From DASXKD01 sp963806145 (GTDB taxonomy: Bacteria > Actinomycetota > Actinomycetes > Streptosporangiales > Streptosporangiaceae): DNA of 64,000 nucleotides. Below the pieces are notes generated by a model, which saw only the letters and a list, made by a program, of their open reading frames with translations, was not told the DNA's origin and ran no database searches. Below, in pieces: positions 37,052 through 46,012 of the stretch. The first letter of the stretch is position 1. Each line of letters opens with the position of its first letter. The stretch spans positions 60,067 to 124,066 of the forward strand of contig CAWDXD010000031.1 of assembly GCA_963806145.1 (NCBI GenBank). The letters run 5' to 3'. The position numbers were made by a program, and so were the translations under genes.

Positions 37052-37480
37052 CAGTAGGCCAGCACTATGTGCCCTGGATGACGGCGCTGAACGCTGAGCT
37101 TGCGGGGCAGGACGGTCTGACAGGCGGGCAATTCGCAACCTTCCCGATCAGCCGCCGCTCGCCCTGCCTGCCCGGCTCATCCTGGACGATGCGCGTGCCG
37201 CCATCGACCGCGTCGAGGACGCCTGGCACCGAATGCCGCCTGAGGCCTGGGCCCCAGCCGCCCCGGGAACCAGTGCCGGAGGTGGCGGCCAGCGCCGTAT
37301 CGCCACTTCTGCGCGCTTGAGCGGATCGGCGCGAAGAGTATCGAAGCCGCGCCGATCGGCGGATCTGGCGTGTGGTCAGTTGCGGGTGACGATAACTCTA
37401 CGTGACTGGACTGATCCCGCGCGGGAGGGATCATCCACGACGCCGGTCCGTCGGACCTCAACGGCGCGGCGGAGGGTGGG
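37052..37480. other. Gap without a supported gene
   Basis: Short frames occur on both strands with no family resemblance. Part may belong to the leader of the next gene, whose exact start is uncertain. Confidence 0.4.
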
Positions 37481-39490
37481 ATGTGCCTCTCGCTGGGCAG
37501 AGTCGGCGTCAGTGACAGCCCTCGCCAAATCGCCCATGCTGTCAGCGTGTCAGCATCAACAGCAGATAGCTCTGAGTACACCGTCCTCCTGAGAAGCCGC
37601 TCAGGCGCTCGCGTGCGCCTGGGCTACTACGTCGACCTCAGTGATTTCCCCGACGGCTCGGGCGGTCAGGTTCAAGTCCGAATATCCACCCGCTGGGAGG
37701 ATCTTGGGCTCGATAATCCGGTCCCCAGAGAGCTCTGGATGGCGATCCGTAGCACGGCGCCCGGCGTCGACGCGGCTGTACGCAGCGCCGCGAATGCCGC
37801 CTCGGCGATCGCGATGATCATCGGCTTCTGCGTGAACGCTGTGGTGGAGCCGCCCGCACTGCACGTGGCATTCAACTCAACGGCGGGCATATCCCGGCGC
37901 GAGTTCATGGAGGTATTCCTGCCTGATGAGAGTGGTCTTCCGCGGATGGGACGGTGGATCGACGCGGATACCCTGTTCGCGTTCGGCCAGGCCGCTTTTG
38001 CCAGCCCGGAGGCCCCCCGTATCTTCCGTGCCCTGGCGCAGTATCAGGCCGCCTTGCGGTACTGGAACACCGGATCGCGGGTGCTGGTGCTGGCGCACCT
38101 CTACATCGCCTGTGAGGTCTTGACCAAGGCTGTCCAGCGAGTACACCAAGCCCGTCTCGGGCTGACGGAGATCGACCATGCGCGGCTTCTCGGCGTGGAC
38201 GTTACTCAGAGCAACTGGCGGATGATGGCCGGGAACTTCGCGCGCCGCGAATATATCTTCGAGGGCGACAGGCAGGTTTACGACGCTGCCCGGAAGGCCA
38301 GCGACGACTTCGAGCACGGTAAGGCCGACCTTGGCGGGGTCCGGCAAGCTGCGGACAGCGTCACACGAGAACTGTTCGACCTCGTGCGCTCCGCGATCCT
38401 GTCGGTGGTTCCCTCGCTCGGCCAGGCCACCGCCGACCAGATCATGTCCAAGGGACCGGTCGACGTATCCCCGCTATATAAGCAGGTAACTGGCTACATC
38501 GTCAGCGACGGGCCGTCTGATCCGCTGAACCTCGGTGTTGCCGGCGAGTTGTATCCAGCCTTGCGATGGCGCTCTGGCATCAAGGCTTGTCGACTCGAGG
38601 ACGACAAGCTGGTCTTCGAGCCCGAGGAGACCATTACGGTCCAGTTCGCCCCAGGGCTCAGATTCGAGACCCGAGACCTCGCGATCTACGGGGGCTTGAA
38701 TCCCAGCCCGGCGGATGTCACCGTCCCCCGGCCCAGCGGGTGGGAGCAAGGCGACTGGGCCGCTCGCCAGGTCGCCAGCGGTGATCAGACCATGCACCCG
38801 GTGAAGCGTGACCTGCTTGCCGCCGTGATGTCGCTGGTCGACGCTGCCGCGGCGACCGGCGCCGAAACCGCCCACACACCCCCCACAGTGCTTGCCTTCG
38901 CTCTGTTCAGCCAAGGCGTCGCCTACTTCCAGGGCGCCCAGACGCTGATCGTCGGCCGCCAGCCCGCCGAGGCCCTGCCGTTGCTGCACGGGCTCGTGAC
39001 CATCGCGGCCCGTTTCGAGCAGATCACTGACGAACACAGCGAAGGGCTCGGCCTCGTCATCCGGATCGCCCTCGACTCGCTTGACGAGAACCTTGGGGTT
39101 GGTCCCACGCAGGCTGCCACTAGGAGCAATCTGCTCCAGGCGGCCGCCACCGCGGGACTCGCCGTCCCTGACCAACTGCCGACCGTCGAAAGCTCAAGGA
39201 TCTGGCGCAGCCTCACCGCCGAGATGCAGATGGCCCAGCACGCCGCCGGCCACAGCTTCGGCATAGCCGGTCTGCACATAAAACCCGTCAACGCCAGCAC
39301 CGTCGGCTTTGAAACTGGACAAAGACCAGGACCATTCACTGATCTGATCACATCCGCCTGCGTTATCGCACAACTAGAGTCGCTCAGGCACGCCGCACCG
39401 ATATTCGGCTGGACAATAGACGCCGAGACCATCGACGCGCTAATAACCGAAGCGAGGGAACTAAACGAGGCATCAGCACGTACTCTCTAG
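37481..39490 (+). CDS. Unrecognised 669-residue protein with HEPN-like helical segments
   Basis: I do not recognise this protein. The N-terminal third is alpha/beta with no motif. A helical segment of about 110 residues (from about 190) reads YQAALRYWNTGSRVLVLAHLYIACEVLTKAV, similar to the first helices of HEPN-fold nuclease or scaffold domains, and continues to EHGKADLGGV. The expected R(x4-6)H dyad is not clearly present, although FEHGKAD is suggestive. The C-terminal 200 residues form another helical block (LAFALFSQGVAYFQGAQTLI, ALPLLHGLVTIAARFEQI) like DUF5677-type proteins. No signal peptide or membrane segment is visible, so it is cytoplasmic. Base composition is slightly less GC-rich than its neighbours. 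It stands alone; its first 30 residues may not be real. Confidence 0.7.
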   Translation: MCLSLGRVGVSDSPRQIAHAVSVSASTADSSEYTVLLRSRSGARVRLGYYVDLSDFPDGSGGQVQVRISTRWEDLGLDNPVPRELWMAIRSTAPGVDAAVRSAANAASAIAMIIGFCVNAVVEPPALHVAFNSTAGISRREFMEVFLPDESGLPRMGRWIDADTLFAFGQAAFASPEAPRIFRALAQYQAALRYWNTGSRVLVLAHLYIACEVLTKAVQRVHQARLGLTEIDHARLLGVDVTQSNWRMMAGNFARREYIFEGDRQVYDAARKASDDFEHGKADLGGVRQAADSVTRELFDLVRSAILSVVPSLGQATADQIMSKGPVDVSPLYKQVTGYIVSDGPSDPLNLGVAGELYPALRWRSGIKACRLEDDKLVFEPEETITVQFAPGLRFETRDLAIYGGLNPSPADVTVPRPSGWEQGDWAARQVASGDQTMHPVKRDLLAAVMSLVDAAAATGAETAHTPPTVLAFALFSQGVAYFQGAQTLIVGRQPAEALPLLHGLVTIAARFEQITDEHSEGLGLVIRIALDSLDENLGVGPTQAATRSNLLQAAATAGLAVPDQLPTVESSRIWRSLTAEMQMAQHAAGHSFGIAGLHIKPVNASTVGFETGQRPGPFTDLITSACVIAQLESLRHAAPIFGWTIDAETIDALITEARELNEASARTL

Positions 39491-39565
39491 CCAGAGCTCA
39501 GCAACCCGACGCGCAGAGCAGCGTGATCTGTGGCGGATCCGAAGGCAACGTCTAAAGTCAGTTGA

Positions 39566-39581
39566 CCGCTCCTAACGGCGG
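39566..39581 (+). repeat. CCTAACG-loop hairpin, short copy C
   Basis: CCGCTCCTAACGGCGG lies between two convergent genes, with a four-base stem and the same loop as the copies at 18153 and 23775. It may act as a bidirectional terminator. Confidence 0.45.
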
Positions 39582-39663
39582 CTACGCGCGCGTCGTGGAT
39601 GTCGAGGCAGGATCACTGACCGTGACCGCCTCGCAGGAAGCCACAGCGCCGGATCGCCGGCTC

Positions 39664-40647
39664 TTATGGTGGTGTATTCCCCGGCGTGTTCTGTGGCCCA
39701 TTCGCGGCGGTGTTATCCGGCGTCGCCGCCTGCTGCGGTGCGGGCAGCCGGGCGGCGTCCAGGTCGGCGGTGAACACCTTCTGCAGCATGTGCCAGTCTT
39801 CGGGGTGTTGTGCGATGTCGGCCGCCCAGGCGGCCGCCAGCTGCTGGGTCATCGCTGCCACCTTCTGCGCGGGGGCCCCGGCCTCCGGAACCGGGATCTC
39901 TGGGTGAATGTGCCCGCGCCACTCCTCACCCTCGAACCACAGCGTGACCGGCATCAGCGCGGCGCCGGTCTGCACGGCCAGCGCGGCCGGGCCCGCCGCT
40001 ACCCGGGCCTTCTCACCGAACAGCTCCACCTCAACCCCGCTGCTGCTGAGATCCCGGTCGGCGATCAGGCAGATCAGCCGGCCGGCCTGCAGCCGGTGCG
40101 CCATCACCCCGAACGGGCTCGGGCCGCCGGTGTGCGGGACCACCTCGATCCCCAGGCCTTCCCGGAAGGCCACAAACTGCTCGAACAGCGACTCCGGCTG
40201 CAGCCGCTCGGCCACCGTGGAAACCGGCCCGGCCCCGCGGGTCATGATCCAGGCCGCGGCGAGGTCAATGTTGCCTGAGTGCGGCAATGCGAAGATCACG
40301 CCACGGCCGGCCCGCAGGTGCATCAGCGCGGTCGGCTCCTCCCCGGCCACAGACATCCCGGACACGATCCGCTCCCGCGGCATCACCGGCAGCCGGAAGG
40401 CCTCCATGAAGTACCGCAGGTATGACCGCATGCCCGCGCGGGACAGCTCGCGCAGTTGCTTGCCGGTAGCGCCCGGCACGACCCGGCGCAGATTGGCCTC
40501 CAGCTGCTGCACCCCCTTGCCCTGCCGGCGCCACAGGATGTCCGCGATCTGCCGGAAGACCCAGCGTGCCCACGATTCCGGGACCCGGCGGACGACCAGC
40601 CAGCCGAGCCGGTAGGCCGCCGAGGCCGCGCGTTGTGTCAGCGCCAT
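39664..40647 (-). CDS. HtrB/LpxL-type acyltransferase, phosphatidylinositol-mannoside acyltransferase-like
   Basis: The protein belongs to the lysophospholipid/lauroyl acyltransferase family; in actinobacteria the relatives (PatA) acylate phosphatidylinositol mannosides on the inner membrane face. The catalytic HX4D motif is in ALPHSGNIDLAAAW (about residue 115), followed by the substrate loop GGPSPFGVMAHRLQAGRLICLIADRDLSSSG and a late LWFEGEEWRGHIHPEIPVPE. The C-terminal 25 residues are Pro/Asn-rich. ATG 40647 is preferred over an open frame reaching 40779. The usual partners (pgsA, pimA) are not in this window, so it may be a paralogue. Confidence 0.85.
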   Translation of the reverse strand: MALTQRAASAAYRLGWLVVRRVPESWARWVFRQIADILWRRQGKGVQQLEANLRRVVPGATGKQLRELSRAGMRSYLRYFMEAFRLPVMPRERIVSGMSVAGEEPTALMHLRAGRGVIFALPHSGNIDLAAAWIMTRGAGPVSTVAERLQPESLFEQFVAFREGLGIEVVPHTGGPSPFGVMAHRLQAGRLICLIADRDLSSSGVEVELFGEKARVAAGPAALAVQTGAALMPVTLWFEGEEWRGHIHPEIPVPEAGAPAQKVAAMTQQLAAAWAADIAQHPEDWHMLQKVFTADLDAARLPAPQQAATPDNTAANGPQNTPGNTPP

Positions 40648-40949
40648 CACAGGCCACCACCCTTCCGCGGCGCCGGCCAGGCGGCCACCACCCGGTAACC
40701 GGGGCCCATTCCTCGGCTTGAACCGCTGCCCACAGGGGTTCCACTCCCCGCCGCCGAGGCCGGCGCGCAGGCAGCGCATCCCTTCCGCACGATCGGCTTG
40801 GCGGGATCATGGTCAGTGCAGACGCGGGCCGCCCCACCTTCGGGTTCAGGATGCCCGGCTGGGGTGGACCAGGTGCTGCGCGGTGCCCGCCAGCGCGAGT
40901 GCCGGGACTCGCTGGGAGGGCGGAGCCGGCCGTGCGGGATACTCGCCAC
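40648..40949. other. Divergent gap upstream of the acyltransferase
   Basis: No gene is supported. It probably carries promoters in both directions. Confidence 0.35.
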
Positions 40950-41201
40950 ATGGTGGCCGACATCGCGCGGGAACGGGCCATCTATCAAGCGCTCAAGGCG
41001 GCCGACGAGGTCGCTGCGGCCCTGCAGGCACACCTCATCGAAGAGCACCAGGCTGATCCGGAGCGCGCCGCTGCGCGGAGCACCTTCACCAACTCGCTCA
41101 AGCTCCTGCGGCAGGCTCGCGAGCGTCTCGGCCACGGACTGCGAGCCGTCGAGGCTGGCACCATCGCCGAGTCTGACGAGATCTCCCTGCGTAACCAATG
41201 A
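40950..41201 (+). CDS. Small helical hypothetical protein
   Basis: The 83 residues from ATG 40950 (MVADIARERAIYQALKAADEVAAALQAHLIEEHQ) form two amphipathic helices with coiled-coil character and no cysteine or known motif. Upstream codons of the same frame lose regularity, so the shorter start is chosen. Whether it is expressed is unknown. Confidence 0.45.
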   Translation: MVADIARERAIYQALKAADEVAAALQAHLIEEHQADPERAAARSTFTNSLKLLRQARERLGHGLRAVEAGTIAESDEISLRNQ

Positions 41202-41312
41202 CCTGGCAACCCCGCCACGTGACATGCCGGTCAGCGGCCCTTCGCTGGGTGCGGCCGTTCGCTTTCCGCCGGGGTGATCTGCGGCGGCGCCGGCGTTGTC
41301 GCTGCCGGGGCG

Positions 41313-41516
41313 TTAGCCGGTGACTCTGACGTTTTCTGCCTGGGGCCCCTTCTGGCCTTGGGTGAGGTCGAACTCGACCTTCTGCCCTTCTTCCAGGTTG
41401 CGGTAGCCGTCACCGGTGATCGCGCTGAAGTGCACGAACACGTCCGGGCCGCCCTCGACCGCGATGAAGCCGTAGCCTTTGTCGCCGTTGAACCACTTCA
41501 CAGTGCCCTGCGCCAT
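41313..41516 (-). CDS. cspA: Cold-shock protein
   Basis: The 67-residue CspA-type protein binds single-stranded RNA and DNA. RNP-1 is in NGDKGYGFIAVEG and RNP-2 in DVFVHFSAI, both complete. ATG 41516 is preceded by AGAAGGT at the right distance. A frame extending 17 codons upstream is rejected. The 417-bp region between it and the sigma factor start (41517-41933) carries no other gene and may hold a long 5' untranslated region for cspA. Confidence 0.95.
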   Translation of the reverse strand: MAQGTVKWFNGDKGYGFIAVEGGPDVFVHFSAITGDGYRNLEEGQKVEFDLTQGQKGPQAENVRVTG

Positions 41517-41933
41517 CTGGACCTTCTTGGTTGTGCGCGCGGCGCCCCGCCATGGCCGGGGGGCCACGCTCGCTACTTGCCTTTGGCCAGCTTGTCACGG
41601 AACGCCCGGGGGGCGGAACCGTGTTGCTGGCTAACCGCCCGGCAGCGGCGGGTGCCGGCGAACCCGGCAGGTATCTAGATGACCTGGGCGCCGGGCGGCG
41701 TTCGAGCCGCCCGGCACTCCGCCTAGTGTGGTGTGCGGGAGGACGAGGCAGCCGCGCTGATTTTCTGTCATTTTGTCGTCCGGCACCGGGCAGACAGCGC
41801 AGGTTTGGCCGTATGTCCCGCTTTGTAGTCCCGCATGTTGGGGAGAGGATGCCTGTGCCGCGAGCCAGCCCGGCCGGCCAGGCGTCGAGCCCGGCAGGGC
41901 CCGCTGCGGTCCGGCGATCGCAGGGGTGATGCG
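41517..41933. other. Divergent region between cspA and the sigma factor gene
   Basis: No gene is supported. It likely contains promoters for both neighbours. Confidence 0.4.
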
Positions 41934-43250
41934 GTGGCAGACGCGCCAGGCTCCGGCACGGCATCCGCCAAAGTTGCGGGGGTGGCCGCTCCTGGACTGG
42001 CCCATGGGCCAGGGCTCACTGCGGCTGCCGGTGGCGGTATCGGCGCTGCCCTGGGCTTGACTGACCCGGCGGATCCCGGCGGGGACGGCGACGCGGTGGA
42101 GATCGGCGGGCCGCTGGCCGCCGCCCCAGCCGAAACGGCGGGCTCAGGCTCTGCCCACGGTGAGCCCTGCGCCGCGGCGGAGGCGGCCGGTGAGCAGGAG
42201 CCAGGCACCGGCCAGGGCGGCGTCGCGGCGGCTGCCGGCCGCCCGCCGCAGGCGGCGGCCGGCGACAGCCAGGACGAGCCGTTGGTTTCCGGCGATGACG
42301 ACGAGGGCCTGCCCGCCGCCCGGCTGGCAGCCGGCGGCGCTACGGCCGACCCGGTCAAGGACTACCTCAAGCAGATCGGCAAGGTGCCGCTGCTGGACGC
42401 CGGGCAGGAGGTCGAGCTGGCCAAGCGGATCGAGGCCGGGCTGTTCGCCGATCAGAAGCTCGCCGCAGGCAGCGGGGTGCTGCGTCCCGGCCAGGGCATC
42501 GACCTTGAGCGGGTCGCCGAAGACGGCAGGAGGGCCAAGAACCACCTGGTGGAGGCCAACCTGCGCCTGGTCGTCTCGCTGGCCAGGCGGTATGCCGGCC
42601 GGGGGATGCTGTTCTTGGACCTGATCCAGGAGGGGAACCTGGGCCTGATCCGTGGCGTGGAGAAGTTCGACTACACCAAGGGCTACAAGTTCTCCACCTA
42701 CGCCACCTGGTGGATCCGGCAGGCCATCACCCGCGCCATGGCCGACCAGTCCCGGACCATCCGGATCCCGGTGCACATCGCCGAGGCCATCAACACGCTG
42801 GCCCGGGTGCAGCGGCAGATGCTGCAGGACCTGGGCCGCGAGCCCACCCCCGAGGAGCTCGCGGCCGAACTGGACATGACCCCCGGGAAGGTCATCGAGG
42901 TGCAGAACTACGGCCGGGAGCCGATCTCCTTGCACACCCCGCTCGGCGAGGACGGCGACAGCGAACTCGGCGACCTGATCGAAGACTCCCAGGCCATCCA
43001 GCCCGGTGAGGCGGTCAGCTTCACGCTGCTGCAGGAGCAGCTTCACTCGGTCCTCGGCACCCTCTCCGAGCGCGAGGCCGGCGTGGTGTCCATGCGGTTC
43101 GGGCTGACCGACGGGCAGCCCAAAACCCTGGAGCAGATCGGCAAGGTCTACGGCGTCACCCGGGAGCGAATCCGGCAGATCGAGTCGAAGACCATGTCGA
43201 AACTGCGGCACCCGTCCCGATCCCAGCTCCTCCGGGACTACCTCGACTGA
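41934..43250 (+). CDS. Primary-like RNA polymerase sigma factor (HrdB/SigA group)
   Basis: From GTG 41934, preceded by AGGGG, the product has about 438 residues. A 110-residue Ala/Gly/Asp-rich tail precedes region 1.2 (DPVKDYLKQIGKVPLLDAGQEVELAKRIEAG), region 2 with AKNHLVEANLRLVVSLARRYAGRG, the -10 recognition helix KFSTYATWWIRQAI and region 4 with the helix-turn-helix EQIGKVYGVTRERIRQIESKTMSKLRHPSR. These match HrdB closely. No long acidic region 1.1 is seen, so it may be a group 2 relative (HrdA/C/D-like) rather than the essential one. The DUF7455 protein usually next to hrdB lies 4 kb away, beyond IS110 and decayed genes. Confidence 0.9.
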   Translation: MADAPGSGTASAKVAGVAAPGLAHGPGLTAAAGGGIGAALGLTDPADPGGDGDAVEIGGPLAAAPAETAGSGSAHGEPCAAAEAAGEQEPGTGQGGVAAAAGRPPQAAAGDSQDEPLVSGDDDEGLPAARLAAGGATADPVKDYLKQIGKVPLLDAGQEVELAKRIEAGLFADQKLAAGSGVLRPGQGIDLERVAEDGRRAKNHLVEANLRLVVSLARRYAGRGMLFLDLIQEGNLGLIRGVEKFDYTKGYKFSTYATWWIRQAITRAMADQSRTIRIPVHIAEAINTLARVQRQMLQDLGREPTPEELAAELDMTPGKVIEVQNYGREPISLHTPLGEDGDSELGDLIEDSQAIQPGEAVSFTLLQEQLHSVLGTLSEREAGVVSMRFGLTDGQPKTLEQIGKVYGVTRERIRQIESKTMSKLRHPSRSQLLRDYLD

Positions 43251-43715
43251 CCCGACCGGCGGCCGTCCAGCCCCGGATGCAACCAGCGATCCCCGTCCGC
43301 CCGGCCCGCGGACGCACAGAATGCCCCAATCTGAACGGCCTGCAACATGATCGACTTGAGCCAGCAGCCGCCCGTAACACTTCCTCCACGATTGTTGGGT
43401 GAGGGTTCACTGGCTGGGTTATTCACAGGGTTGTCCTCTGGTGATCCACAGCGGCCTTCGCGCAGGCTGGTCGCGTCCTGCCGCTGGCCCCGGTCTTGGC
43501 TCTGCGCGTAACTGACCGCGTGGATCGCGTGTCTTGCCCCTGAACTGCCGCGCCGGGGCTGGCGGGAGGACGCGAGCCGCCCGGCCGGGGACGTCGGTGA
43601 CCAGGTAGGAGCCTGACCTTCGGTGTCCCGGAAGTGTTTTGTCCGCACGCCCCCGGGCCCGGCGGCGTCCCCTTCCCCGGTTACCAGGCACTGGCACGAA
43701 GGAGAAGGAGAGGTC
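43251..43715. other. Left flank of the IS110 element
   Basis: No gene is seen. The transposase ribosome site AGGAGAAGGAGAGG ends a few bases before 43716. IS110 elements lack clear inverted repeats, so the element boundary is not fixed. Confidence 0.4.
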
Positions 43716-44822
43716 ATGTCTAGGATCGCAGAACAAGCTGGCCCGGTCACCGGGGGCGTGGACACCCATGCCGATGTGCACGTGGCCGCGGTGGTGGACC
43801 AGGTGGGCCGGGTGCTGGGTACCCAGGCCTTCCCGGCCACCGCGGCTGGGTACCGGGCGGCGCTGGCCTGGATGAGCGCGCACGGCGAGCTGGCCAGGGT
43901 CGGAGTGGAGGGCACCGGCAGCTACGGTGCCGGGCTGGCCCGCTACCTGGCCGGCTGCGGCATCGAGGTGGCCGAGGTGATCCGGCCGAACCGCCAAGCC
44001 CGCCGCCGGCGCGGCAAGTCCGACGCCGCCGACGCGGTGGCGGCCGCGCTGGCCGCCCTCAGCGGCGAAGCATCCGGGGTGCCGAAGAGCCGCGACGGGG
44101 CCGCCGAGTCCATCCGGGCGCTGCGGGTGGCCCGGGCCGGGGCGGTCAAGGCCCGTACCCAGGCCAGCAACCAGCTGCGCGACCTGATCCTCACCGCACC
44201 CGGGCCGCTGCGCCAGCAACTGGCCGGGCTGCCCTCCGGGCGGCAGGCCGATGTGGCGGCCCGGTTCCGCCCCGGCGGGCCGGCCTGCCCGGCCGAGGGC
44301 ACCAAGGCGGCGATGGCCAGCGTGGCCCGCCGCCACCAGCAGCTGACCGCGGAGATCACCCGGCTTGACACCATGCTGGACGAACTCGTGCGTCATGCCG
44401 CCCCGGAAGGGTTCCTGGCCAAGCGGGGGGTGGCCACCCAGGTCGCCGCGACGCTGCTGGTCACCACCGGCGACAACCCCGGCCGGGTCCGCCGCGAGGC
44501 CAGCTTCGCCGCCCTATGCGGCGCCAGCCCGGTCGATGCCTCCTCCGGTAAGCAGATCCGCCACCGGCTCAACCGTGGTGGCGACCGGCAGGCCGGCTCC
44601 GCGCTGTGGACCATCGCCATGACCCGCCTGGCCCACGATCCGCGCACCAAGGCCTACGCCGCCCGGCGGACCGCCGAGGGCAAGACCAAGAAAGAGATCA
44701 TCCGCTGCCTGAAGCGTTACATCGCCCGCGAGATCTACAAGGCCCTCTGCCGCCCCCAACGGCCAGGAAAAGCCACCCGCGCCGCAAACAAAGAAGATCT
44801 TTCAGCTCCGGTCTTGACGTAG
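43716..44822 (+). CDS. IS110-family transposase
   Basis: The 369-residue DEDD-type transposase has the RuvC-like acids in GVDTHADVHVAAV and VEGTGSYGAGLA, and RRGKSDAADAVAAAL with two more aspartates. The C-terminal Tnp_20 domain carries the serine of the recombinase-like region in GASPVDASSGKQIRHRLNRGG, with KKEIIRCLKRYIAREIY at the end. The reading frame is intact, so it could still be active. IS110 elements use a bridge RNA from their flanking non-coding ends; those flanks (43.4-43.7 kb, 44.8-44.95 kb) could encode it, but no structure was verified. Confidence 0.9.
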   Translation: MSRIAEQAGPVTGGVDTHADVHVAAVVDQVGRVLGTQAFPATAAGYRAALAWMSAHGELARVGVEGTGSYGAGLARYLAGCGIEVAEVIRPNRQARRRRGKSDAADAVAAALAALSGEASGVPKSRDGAAESIRALRVARAGAVKARTQASNQLRDLILTAPGPLRQQLAGLPSGRQADVAARFRPGGPACPAEGTKAAMASVARRHQQLTAEITRLDTMLDELVRHAAPEGFLAKRGVATQVAATLLVTTGDNPGRVRREASFAALCGASPVDASSGKQIRHRLNRGGDRQAGSALWTIAMTRLAHDPRTKAYAARRTAEGKTKKEIIRCLKRYIAREIYKALCRPQRPGKATRAANKEDLSAPVLT

Positions 44823-44947
44823 GAGCTTCGGCGGGTGGGGGTCGCATGGCCATAAAAGCACCGGTCGCTGAGCGTGAAGGCGCGGCCGTGGCAAGCCCCG
44901 GCCTTATCAGGTGCGCCCGCGGTGCTGCCCCGGCTGAAAACGGGATG

Positions 44948-45232
44948 TTACCCGCCGCCTTCCAGGTCGAACTCGTTTCCCTCGGGATCGGCCATCATGA
45001 CCCATCCTCCGGGCGTGGCCTGCCGGCGGTCCTCGATGACCCGGACACCCAGCGACTCAAGGCGGGCAAGTTCCACGGCCTGGGACCCGTCAGGCACCAG
45101 ATCGAGATGAACGCGGTTCTTGACGGTCTTTGGTTCGGGAACAGTGACGAACACCAGCCGAGGGCCCGCCCCGTCCGGCGCCCGGGCAACCCAGTAGGGG
45201 TTGCGCCGGGGGCAGCGGGACGGTGGCCATGG
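44948..45232 (-). pseudogene. VOC/glyoxalase-family remnant
   Basis: The C-terminal part VPEPKTVKNRVHLDLVPDGSQAVELARLESLGVRVIEDRR with the terminal ADPEGNEFDLE is a typical last beta-alpha-beta unit of a VOC-fold protein with its metal-binding glutamate. The N-terminal half is missing, and the reading frame slips near 45180 between NPYWVARAPDGAG and the preceding codons. Confidence 0.6.
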
Positions 45233-45252
45233 GGCGTCCGCGGGGTCGCCGG

Positions 45253-45522
45253 TCAGGGGGGCTTGGGGCCCGCGCGGCGCCGGCGGGCGGGTGGTGGTGG
45301 TGGTATCACTTTCCCGGCCAGGGCGCGCCCGGTGGGGATCATGACCAGGTTCCCGTCGCGGGTGCGGACCGCGAAGGACCCGGCGTCGGCCTGTTCAAGA
45401 ATGCCCAGCACGTCGGTCATCTGCTTGCTGTCACCCGGTCCGGGCCGCCAGCGGATCACCACCCGCTTGCCGACGTCGGCGGGGGTGAGCCGGATCACCA
45501 GCCGGTACCACATGCCGGTCAC
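45253..45522 (-). pseudogene. Isolated N-terminal domain of an Rv0428c-like acetyltransferase
   Basis: The sequence YRLVIRLTPADVGKRVVIRWRPG, TDVLGILEQADAGSFAVRTRDG and MIPTGRALAGKVIPP matches the small SH3-like N-terminal module that precedes GNAT domains in proteins such as Rv0428c. The frame stops right after ARRRRAGPKPP, so the catalytic domain is absent. It is probably a truncated relic beside other decayed genes. Confidence 0.5.
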
Positions 45523-45621
45523 CTGCTGGCAGCCTGGGTGGCCCGGGCTCCCGGGGAACTGGGCGCCGGGCCGCCGCTGGCACGGCCACGCTCTGGTATC
45601 TGGCGCAGGGACATGGTCGGG

Positions 45622-45941
45622 TTACCGGCCGGTGAGGTAGCTGGCGGCGTGGTCGGTGTCGTGGGGCAGCGGGGCCGGTCTTGGCGGCACCGCCGGGCGA
45701 GCCGAGCTGGCCGGAGAATTTGGCGTTTCCGGCGGTGAACTGGGCCCACTGGCCGGGTACGTCGTCTTCGCAGAAAGCTTGCCCCGGCCGGGCACACAGG
45801 CTCGCAGCCGCCACGGTCGACGCACTCGCCGGGGTGGATGTAGAGCATCCGCTCGCCCTCGTTGATGCAGCCGGCCGGGCATTCACCGGCACAGGCCTTG
45901 TCCTTGACGCCGGTGTACGGCTCGGCGATCACATACGTCAT
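45622..45941 (-). pseudogene. fdxA: Broken 7Fe ferredoxin gene (FdxA type)
   Basis: The start MTYVIAEPYTGVKDKACAGECPAGCINEGERMLYIHPGECVD is an FdxA-type opening. The first cluster cysteine is tyrosine (AEPY), and the second motif CVDRGGCEPVCP has lost a cysteine. The frame then moves to FCEDDVPGQWAQFTAGNAKFSGQLGSPGG and again to PLPHDTDHAASYLTGR, which ends at 45622. Two slips plus two lost ligands make this a pseudogene rather than a sequencing artefact. Confidence 0.8.
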
Positions 45942-46012
45942 GGGGCGGCTCCGACCTCCTCGGTGGCCTCTATGCGGCGCCGGGCGGGCCTGGTTGCTGG
46001 CTGGGCGGCTGG

